This document shows, piece by piece, positions 27,243-34,332 of a DNA stretch of 64,000 nt. Position 1 is the stretch's first letter. Each line of letters begins with the position of its first letter. A model generated the notes under the pieces. The model was not told the origin of the DNA, searched no databases, and saw only the letters and a list, made by a program, of their open reading frames with translations. The stretch spans positions 1-64,000 of the forward strand of contig DASXFC010000031.1 in the NCBI GenBank assembly GCA_036489775.1, in the 5' to 3' direction. Made by a program: the position numbers and the translations under genes. The DNA comes from Bog-473 sp036489775 (GTDB taxonomy: Bacteria; Actinomycetota; Acidimicrobiia; Acidimicrobiales; RAAP-2).

Positions 27243-27481
27243 TGATAGCGAGCGTACTGAGATTCGGCGGCCAGGATTCGCTGAGCCGACGGCGCCGGAG
27301 AACAGGGGTAACGTACGCAGCGACGCCTCCGACAGTGGGGGCACACGGGACTGGGAGGGATGTGATGCCGATGACTGCAAGTGACTTCCGGTCGCCAACC
27401 ACGGCCGCCACCCGATTCCAGTCCATGGGCGTTCTCGGCCGCTGACGCGAGTGGGGGCGCTCCCTTCTTAGGAAGCTCCCG

Positions 27482-28507
27482 TTGTCACAACCAATCCCCA
27501 ATCAGCTCCTGGCCGTCGGCTGGTCCGACCGTGTCCAGGCACTCTTCGCCACCTTGGTGGACCTCACCCTTGTCCCGGCCCGCGTGGTCGGTGTCGACCG
27601 AGGTTGGTGCCGCGTGGTCACATCCACTTCTGAACGCTCCTTGCCGATCCCGGGCCTGGCCGTTGGTGACTGGGTCGGACTCGATGACGACCAGATTGGT
27701 GAGGTACTGCCACGTTGGTCGGTCCTCGGGCGCCTCGGTCCCGAGGGTGAGCGCCAGGCTCTGGCCGTGAACATCGACCTCGTCCTCATCACCGCCCCGG
27801 CCGACCGGCTCTCCCTCTCTCGTGTCGAACGCGAGATGGTGATGGCCTGGGACAGTGGGGCCCGACCCGTGGTCGTACTCACCAAACTTGACCTGGCACC
27901 TCCCGGCCTCGCCGATCAGCTGACGACCCGCCTCGGTACGGTCGACGTCGTTGAAACCAGCTCGCTGGACGGCTCGGGCCTCGACGAGTTACGCGTGTTG
28001 CTTGTTCCGCCGCTCACAGCCGCATTGCTCGGGCCTTCGGGTGCCGGTAAGTCCACCTTGATCAATGCCTTGCTCGGCGAGAACCGCCTCGGTGTGGGCG
28101 CCGTGCGCGATGAAGACGGTCGAGGACGACACACCACGTCATCCCGTCAGCTGGTGTCCCTACCCTCGGGCGGGTCCCTGGTGGATATGCCGGGCTTGCG
28201 CAGCCTGGGGACCGATGCCAGCGAGGAGGCCGTCGCGGCGGCCTTCCCCGACATCGATGAGCTCGCCGCCAACTGTCGGTTTTCCGACTGTGCCCACGAG
28301 GTCGAGCCGGGCTGCGCCGTGACGGAGGCGGCGGCGGGCGGCGGACTGGACCCGGCCCGGCTGGCCAGTTACCAGAAGCTCCTACGTGAGACGGCCTTCG
28401 AACGCTGGCGCACTGATCCACTGGCTCACGCCGAGGAGGCACGGATCTGGAAGGCTCGAACCAAAGCGAACCGGAAGGTCTACCGGGATCGCGACCGGGA
28501 CCGCTGA
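27482..28507 (+). CDS. rsgA: ribosome small-subunit GTPase RsgA
   Basis: 341-aa circularly permuted GTPase for late 30S maturation. Order: OB-fold N-terminus (~30-90), G4 TKLD, then G1 GPSGAGKS, G3 DMPG, and a C-terminal zinc knuckle (CRFSDCAHEVEPGC). The G4-before-G1 order is diagnostic. The TTG start is the only one in frame before the OB-fold; an AGGAAG-like element lies just upstream. The last residues are highly basic (KANRKVYRDRDRDR), as expected for an rRNA-binding tail. It is divergent from the phosphofructokinase gene. Confidence 0.92.
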   Translation: MSQPIPNQLLAVGWSDRVQALFATLVDLTLVPARVVGVDRGWCRVVTSTSERSLPIPGLAVGDWVGLDDDQIGEVLPRWSVLGRLGPEGERQALAVNIDLVLITAPADRLSLSRVEREMVMAWDSGARPVVVLTKLDLAPPGLADQLTTRLGTVDVVETSSLDGSGLDELRVLLVPPLTAALLGPSGAGKSTLINALLGENRLGVGAVRDEDGRGRHTTSSRQLVSLPSGGSLVDMPGLRSLGTDASEEAVAAAFPDIDELAANCRFSDCAHEVEPGCAVTEAAAGGGLDPARLASYQKLLRETAFERWRTDPLAHAEEARIWKARTKANRKVYRDRDRDR

Positions 28508-28613
28508 CGGTCGCCAAGACCTGGAGGGCATGAAGATGGTGCGCCAGCAAGGTAGCGGCCAGGGCCACCGGGCCGGAAAGCCTCCTAAGCGCTCACTCCG
28601 CACCGAATGCGGG

Positions 28614-29177
28614 TCAGGCAACACCGGCGCGCTCGAAGCAGGTGGTCAGTGCCTGTGCAACCCCGTGGAGGGGTGCGACGTCTCTCTTGGCCCGCGCCAG
28701 AATGAGTGCTCCTTCGAACGCTGCCACACACAGCAGTGCCAGGTCGTCCGCCTCTGCCACTCCAAGTGGGCGTAGTTCGTCCCCGACGATCATCCGCAAC
28801 GAGTCGAAGGCTCCGTCGCCGATGTCAGCCAGGGTGTCATTGGTCGCCGCCTGCTCCAAAACAGCGGTCGATATTGGGCAGCCCCCTTGGAAGTCGGTGC
28901 TCACAAGGCCCGCCGCCAAGCCCTCGGCAAACTCATGAAGCGCAGCGGCGGCATCTGGCGTGCGGTCGATGACGTCTTGAAGCACCTGGATCGCTTGCTC
29001 AGCATTGAGCTCAAGCGCTTCGGAGACCAGTTGTGCCTTGCCGCCGGGGAAATGGTGGTACAGCGAACCCCGAGGGGCGTGGGCTTCAGCCAGCACCTGC
29101 AGGACGCCGGTGGCTTCGACGCCTTGGTACTGGATGAGGCGCATCGCCGCCGAGAGCATTCGTTCCCTCGCCGCCAT
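28614..29177 (-). CDS. TetR/AcrR-family transcriptional repressor
   Basis: 187-aa TetR regulator. The N-terminal HTH reads ATGVLQVLAEAHAPRGSLYH followed by HFPGGKAQL, the subgroup style of LmrA/YxaF-like repressors. The C-terminal ligand domain contains GCPISTAVLEQA. It is divergent from an LLM oxidoreductase gene, and the 45-base gap holds a perfect 12-bp palindrome that overlaps both promoters. Repression of itself and the oxidoreductase is therefore likely. AAGGAG lies upstream of the ATG, so unlike its partner it has a leader. Confidence 0.88.
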   Translation of the reverse strand: MAARERMLSAAMRLIQYQGVEATGVLQVLAEAHAPRGSLYHHFPGGKAQLVSEALELNAEQAIQVLQDVIDRTPDAAAALHEFAEGLAAGLVSTDFQGGCPISTAVLEQAATNDTLADIGDGAFDSLRMIVGDELRPLGVAEADDLALLCVAAFEGALILARAKRDVAPLHGVAQALTTCFERAGVA

Positions 29178-29197
29178 GGTTTCTCCTTGCGACTCTC

Positions 29198-29209
29198 TAG
29201 ACCGGTCTA
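29198..29209. promoter_or_regulatory. TetR operator, perfect palindrome TAGACCGGTCTA
   Basis: A 12-bp perfect palindrome in the divergent TetR/LLM gap. It lies at about -25 to -14 of the plus-strand leaderless transcript and covers the predicted minus-strand start site. TAGACC...GGTCTA half-sites are typical of LmrA/YxaF-type TetR repressors. Confidence 0.75.
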
Positions 29210-29211
29210 TA

Positions 29212-29217
29212 TATTAT
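29212..29217 (+). promoter_or_regulatory. leaderless -10 box (TATTAT), overlapping a divergent TATAAT
   Basis: TATTAT, five bases, then ATG 29223 on the plus strand. The opposite strand reads TATAAT at 29218-29213, a consensus -10 for the TetR gene. The two divergent promoters share the same bases. Confidence 0.65.
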
Positions 29218-29222
29218 ACCAG

Positions 29223-30126
29223 ATGACGGCCATAGAAGAGCTTCGTAGACGGCGAGGTCGGCCTCTGGACCGGCGTGCTTGATGCCATACCGGCATCACT
29301 GACCCTCGACGTGGCGAGCGAGCTCGACGACCTCGGGTACGGCTCGATGTGGTTCGGAGAGGCCTACGGCGGGGAGAGCTTCACCACCGCAATGCTGCTG
29401 GCTTCCGCCACGTCGTCGCTCATCATCGGGACCGGCATCGCCAACATTTATGCCCGTGGCCCGATGGCCACTGCCGGGGCGGCCCGCACCACCCATGCCT
29501 TCTCCAAGGGTCGCTTCATCCTCGGTCTGGGAGTCAGTCACCAGCCTCTGGTCGAAAGCGGCCGAAAAATGGTCTACTCCCCTCCGATCACCGCCATGCG
29601 CGAATATCTCGACGGCATCGAGCGGGCGACCTACCTGGGCGCCAACGCCGATCTCCCGCCGATCGTCCTGGCTGCTCTCGGACCGAAGATGCTCGAGCTT
29701 TCACGTGACCGCACCGCGGGTCCCTCTGTGCACCCCTACCTCATGACGCCCGCGCACACCCACCTTGCTCGCGAGATCCTCGGAGAGGATTCTCTCCTCG
29801 TGGTCGTGCAGGCCGTGGTGCTCAATCAGGATCGCGAAGAAGCTCTGCGGCGAGCGCACGACAACCTGAGCATCTATACCGAACTCCCGAACTACCGCAA
29901 TCATTTGTTACGGGAAGGCTTCTCCGAGCAGGACTTGGTCCCGGGCGGATCAGACAATCTAGCTGACGCTCTCGTGGCGATGGGAGACGAATCAGCGGTC
30001 CTCAAGAAGGTCAACGACCATCTCGAAACCGGAGCCGACCACGTGTGCGTCCAAGTGCTGGGGTCGAACCTGGCCGACGTTCCTCTCACAGAATGGCGTT
30101 CCCTGGCTGCCGCCCTCCCGAGCTGA
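29223..30126 (+). CDS. F420-dependent LLM-class oxidoreductase (TIGR03620-like), probable frameshift near start
   Basis: Luciferase-like TIM-barrel enzyme of the kind that uses F420 for redox of an unidentified substrate. The main frame (GTG 29275, 283 aa) begins abruptly at LDAIPASLTLDVASEL. In the family a segment like MTAIEELRR...VGLWTGVLDA precedes this. Both pieces are present: MTAIEELRRR in the frame of ATG 29223, and EVGLWTGVLDAIP in the main frame from 29254. The frame changes around 29250-29254. Either one base is inserted or a few are missing, or the gene now starts at GTG 29275. Core motifs include GYGSMWFGEAYGGES and RFILGLGVSHQPLVE. It is controlled by the divergent TetR through the shared palindrome. 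Confidence 0.78.
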
Positions 30127-30319
30127 CATCGTGGGGCTCTCGTGCGGGTGGAGAAGACCATCTCCTATTCAAACCGCCAGGAGTTGCGACAACGCGTTCT
30201 GGGCCTTGGACAAGCATTCCTTCCTCATTCGGGTAACTATCACCAGCGAAAGAGGGTGGAACCCATAGTCGGTGTCACCCCCTCTGGAGTCCGAAAGTGA
30301 CGGGGACCCGGTCAAAAGG

Positions 30320-31120
30320 TCAATTCGCAACCGTCATGCCGACGATCCGGGACGAACTTACAATCCCATTGCTCGGGAGCGAGCCTTCAAACGTGGCATC
30401 GCCATAGCTGAACACCCCGCCGTCGGCGCCCACAAGCCAATATCCATTGCCGTCCGCTGTATCTGCCATGCCGACCACGGGACCCGACAGGTGATGGCCA
30501 CCCATACTGCCGTAGAACGACGCGTCACCATAGGAGAACACACCACCGTCGGCCGCAACAAGCCAATAGCCATCAGTTGATCCGTCGATAGCGAGGCCTG
30601 TTAACGGCGCTGAGAGATGCGGCAATGCGGTATCGAGGAATGGAGCATTTCCGAAGGACCGGCCCGATCCATCGTTGCCCATTACAAGGTAGCCCCCGGC
30701 ATCGGATGTAGAGGCCAGAGCGACGACCGGCGCCGGCGCCGCACAGGGAGGTCCGCACGAAACTGGAGGATCTCCGTACGATCCCCAGTAATGAGCGTCG
30801 CCCATGGCAAAAACTCCGCCGTCCGCGGCCACCAACCAATAACCCTTGCCATCGGGAGTGGACGCGATGCCAACCACGGGTGCCGCTGGAGTGATTTTGT
30901 CACTAGGCAACGAGCCATAAAACTGGGCGTCGCCAAAACTGAAGACGCCGCCATCCGAAGCTGCCAACCAGTAGCCGACGGTAGCCGATGCTACGTGCTG
31001 TTGGTAACTGGGCTCTGATTTTGCCTGGGCGCACATTGCATAGGCACCGATCATCACCGCGACGAGCAGCGTGGCCGCTCCAACGCTACCTGTCCAGCGG
31101 AAAAGGCGATTGGTCGTCAC
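30320..31120 (-). CDS. secreted repeat protein with GYWLVAADGGVFSFGDA-type blades
   Basis: 266-aa secreted or membrane-anchored protein. After an N-terminal hydrophobic signal (SVGAATLLVAVMIGAYAM) it consists of five to six ~45-residue repeats, for example GYWLVAADGGVFSYGDASFY, each ending in a Gly-Ser turn. The repeats look like beta-propeller blades. Such proteins are abundant in Acidimicrobiia, often as C-terminal parts of larger exported proteins. Here the repeats are nearly the whole protein, and a closed propeller would need one or two more blades. No catalytic residues are evident; carbohydrate or surface binding is a guess. The GTG start gives the signal peptide. Confidence 0.75.
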   Translation of the reverse strand: MTTNRLFRWTGSVGAATLLVAVMIGAYAMCAQAKSEPSYQQHVASATVGYWLAASDGGVFSFGDAQFYGSLPSDKITPAAPVVGIASTPDGKGYWLVAADGGVFAMGDAHYWGSYGDPPVSCGPPCAAPAPVVALASTSDAGGYLVMGNDGSGRSFGNAPFLDTALPHLSAPLTGLAIDGSTDGYWLVAADGGVFSYGDASFYGSMGGHHLSGPVVGMADTADGNGYWLVGADGGVFSYGDATFEGSLPSNGIVSSSRIVGMTVAN

Positions 31121-31148
31121 GCGCGTGCCTTATCCGACACTCGATCAG

Positions 31149-32102
31149 CTATGCGTCGCAAGTGTTCCCCACTGCCCAGTTGTAGTACTCGGAGTAAAAG
31201 TTCACGCAATACGGGGATTCGTCAAACACCGCAGTGTCCAGCGCAGTGCTGGACGTCCAGTATTCAAAGCCGCCGCCGATAAAGACCTCGGTGGCGGTGT
31301 TCTCCTGTTGAGGAACGCTCGGATCTGCAACTGATGCCGAAGAGTTGTAAACTTCCAGCTGCTGCTCGACGTATGGCGGTGATGCCCAGGGCATCGTCTC
31401 GGTAGTCAGTAGGTTCCACTCGTCGTTCCAATAGATGTACGTGCTCCATGAGTCGGTGTCGGTTGGGTCAGCCACGGCGTACGGAACCAAGCTGTCATTG
31501 CCGATGCCATACTGGCTAAACCACTCCCAAGTACAATTTACAGAATCGAACTCAAATACTTCCGGCGAGTTGGGATTGTTGAAACTTGTTTGTGCCCATC
31601 CAACTTGGATGAGGTTTCCTCCGGCCCCACAAGTCGTCGCTGCGTTGTCGTTGACCATGTACCAGCCAGCTGCGAATTGTGTCGCTCCGCTATACAAAGT
31701 GGCATCGACGGACTCAAGGTTGCCATAGATCTCGTAGAGACTCTGACCGGTTTCCACCGTTCCAGTGGCGCCATTAAAGATATGCCCAGTAACAGACGGC
31801 GTGGGTGTCGAGATATGAGTAGTTACAGCTGAGCCTTTTGGCGTGATCGTGGTGGGGTTGGCGCGACAATGGGGGATACTCATGTCTGACGGAGGTCCCG
31901 GAGCGGGCGTGAAGCCCTCGTATGGCCCTCCTGTGCAGATAGGCCACGTTGCTGGGTTGGACGACTGAACCGCAGACGATGACGCGTTGGCTGTCGCTGT
32001 TCCCGATTGGCTTATCGCAAATATCGTCCCGAGCAGTGCAAACAATGCCGCTATACGGATCAGGTTGTATCGAATCGGTCTCACCGAAGCGCCCAGATTC
32101 AT
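31149..32102 (-). CDS. secreted protein of unknown function
   Basis: 317-aa protein I do not recognise with confidence. A signal peptide (IRIAALFALLGTIFAISQSG) is followed by a Ser/Ala/Pro linker, then a ~200-residue domain rich in Trp, Tyr, Asn and Asp. Landmarks are GHIFNGATGTVETG, AAGWYMVND, NLIQVGWAQTSF, TYIYWNDEWN and GGGFEYWTSS. The IQVGW...EVF pattern and the beta-rich composition recall neprosin-like secreted domains, but the resemblance is weak. It has four cysteines, consistent with export. The ATG is preferred over the TTG four codons upstream. It lies 28 bases upstream of the repeat-blade gene on the same strand, so they may be co-transcribed. Confidence 0.6.
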   Translation of the reverse strand: MNLGASVRPIRYNLIRIAALFALLGTIFAISQSGTATANASSSAVQSSNPATWPICTGGPYEGFTPAPGPPSDMSIPHCRANPTTITPKGSAVTTHISTPTPSVTGHIFNGATGTVETGQSLYEIYGNLESVDATLYSGATQFAAGWYMVNDNAATTCGAGGNLIQVGWAQTSFNNPNSPEVFEFDSVNCTWEWFSQYGIGNDSLVPYAVADPTDTDSWSTYIYWNDEWNLLTTETMPWASPPYVEQQLEVYNSSASVADPSVPQQENTATEVFIGGGFEYWTSSTALDTAVFDESPYCVNFYSEYYNWAVGNTCDA

Positions 32103-32351
32103 TGCCACACCCAATCTGCTGATTCTTTTCGGAGTGTGAACCGTCTGCGGTGTTCATGTCAAGCCACCCCCATTTTCAACTAGCCCTGGACAAGCGTAAG
32201 AAGGCGTCCTGGAGAGGTCCGACTGCGAGAGCCAAAGCTTGATCAGATACTCGAGAGCGAATAGCGCCCAGACGGTGTAGTCAACAGCATCGAGTCTCCC
32301 CAAGAGCTCGGTCAAGGTTCCCACGACGCGAAGTGAGTAAGCCGGCTTTCC

Positions 32352-34274
32352 TCAGCAGCTACCCTCCATCCCCGCCCAACGCGAAGCCTGCGTCCGCCAC
32401 ATCCGAGACAAGGGCTGGGATCTGGTGGACGAGTACGCGGATCGGGGCGAGTCGGCGCGGAGCGCGAACCGGCCGCAGCTGAAGGAGATGCTGGCCCGCT
32501 TCGCCGAGGACGCAGACGTCGACGCGGTCGTGGTCCACAAGATCGACCGCCTGGCGCGCAACATGGAGGACCACGTCGCCATCCGCGCCCTGCTTCGTCG
32601 TCGGAGCGTGACGTTGGTGTCGGTCACCGAGAACCTCGAAGAGACCGCGTCGGGCCGCCTGGTCGAGGGCATCCACGCCCTCATGGCCGAGTTCTACTCG
32701 GCCAACCTGGCCACCGAGATCAAGAAGGGCATGTCCCAAAAAGCCAAGATGGGCGGTTGGCCCCACTCCGCGCCGCTCGGCTACACCAACGTCCGCGAGA
32801 CCATCGGCGGCCCCAGGTCGCCCACATCGTCGCCGACCCCGAACGCGCCCCGCACATCAGCTGTGCCTTCGAGTTGTACGCAACCGGCGAGTGGACCCTC
32901 GAACGCCTCGTCGCTGAGCTCGGCCATCGGGGCCTGCGCAACCGGGGCCGGCGTGACCGCGCCGTGCAGCCCATCGGCGTCTCCGCGCTGGCCAACATCC
33001 TCTCGAACAAGGCTTACGCCGGGATCGTCTCGTGGGAGGGCATCGAGTACCCGGGCCTGCACCAGCCGCTCACCGACACGGCCACCTTCAACAAGGTCCA
33101 AGACCTCCTGGCCGCCCGCGCCGCGCGGGGGACTCGGGAGCGCCGCCACAACCACTACCTGAAGGGCACGCTGTTCTGCGGGGTGTGCGGACGGGGCCTC
33201 TCGTTCTAGCTGGCCAAGGGCCGCTGCGAGTACCTGTACTGCCTGGGCCAGAAGAACCGCAACCCCACCGGCTGCCAGGAGCCCTATATGCCCGCCGGTG
33301 ACCTCGAAGCCCAAGTCGAACAGCTCTACGAGAAGATCGAGCTACCCAAGTCCTGGCGCAAGCGCCTCCGCGATGAACTCGAAGCCGAGATCACCGCCCG
33401 CCAGCACCGCAACGCCGCCGAGCGCGAGTTCCTCACCCGCAAGCTCGCCAAGGCCGACACCGAACGACGCAAGCTCCTCGATGCCTACTACGCCAACGCC
33501 ATCGACGTCACCACGTTGAAGGCCGAGCAGGCCCGTATCGCCGCCGACGTCCGATCAGCCGAAGAACGCCTTGCCGCGGTCGACGCCCACCTGGCCGAGT
33601 GGCAGGAGATCCTCGAAACCGCCATGCGCTTTGCCACCAACTGCGCCAAGGCCTACGCCCGAGCCTCGGCGCCGACCCGGCGCCGGTTCAATCAAGCCGT
33701 CTTCTCTCGCATCGACGTGCGCGACGGCAAGATCGCCGCCGTGGTGTACCACCCGCCGTTCGACCTGCTCTTTTCTACGAGCGAGTTCGAATACGGCGAT
33801 TTGGTGGAGGCAACGACACTATGTTCAAACCCTTCTGTCAGCCCTGCCTTTGAACGATTTCTTCGGATTGCTCAAGCCCATATGTCCGTTGTACCAGGAA
33901 CTTTGTTAAATTCCAAGCATCAAGCGATTCGAATCAGCAGGCAGAAGCAGCATCGTCTGACCCCGCCTGAAGTTGAACTTCTGTGTCGGGAGTACAAGGA
34001 CGGTGCCGCCATCGCCGAGCTGGCCGCCAAATTTCACATCCACCGATCGACGGCACTGGCACTATTTGATCGATTCGCCCTCGAACGACGTGGCAAGGGT
34101 CCATCAGAGGTAGAGGTCGGGAGGGCGATCGACCTCTACCAAAAGGGAAGGTCGACTGTGAACATTGGCTCTTTGCTCGGCTTCAGCGCAGAGACAATCC
34201 GTCAAGCTCTCATCCGTGCCGGAGTAAGGATGAGGGGACCACATGATCGACCTGGCTCCTTACATCAGCATTAG
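32352..34274 (+). pseudogene. large serine recombinase, decayed
   Basis: Remnant of a large serine integrase/resolvase. Similarity starts at SIPAQREACVRHIRDKGWDL, so the YxRVS segment with the catalytic Ser is missing. The remaining catalytic domain (VVVHKIDRLARNMEDHVAIR) is intact up to GGP. Frame is lost in the C-run 32811-32814; one added C restores GGPQVAHIVADPERAP. The recombinase domain follows, then the zinc ribbon (FCGVCGRGLSF), broken by an in-frame TAG at 33207. Beyond it come YLYCLGQ, a coiled coil and two C-terminal HTH modules (HRLTPPEVELLCREY; VNIGSLLGFSAETIRQALIR). Truncation plus a nonsense codon make it inactive even if the frameshift is an error. It marks the accessory block as formerly mobile. 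Confidence 0.85.
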
Positions 34275-34332
34275 CTTCGGGATCTCAACATCGATATCCA
34301 ACGAGACCAGAGTGGATAGTCCACCTTCTGGT

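Larger units (their letters stand above)
30127..32351. other. segment with lower-GC look, start of accessory block
   Basis: Base composition visibly drops here (stretches such as GTACAATTTACAGAATCG) compared with the strongly GC-rich genes on both sides. It holds two secreted minus-strand genes. The gaps at 30127-30319 and 32115-32351 contain no gene or hairpin I can support. Confidence 0.55.

Noticed and set aside
33207..33209. Amber readthrough or recoding in the recombinase
   Set aside because: The gene also lacks its catalytic N-terminus and has a frameshift, so decay is the simpler reading; no stop-suppression context is visible.
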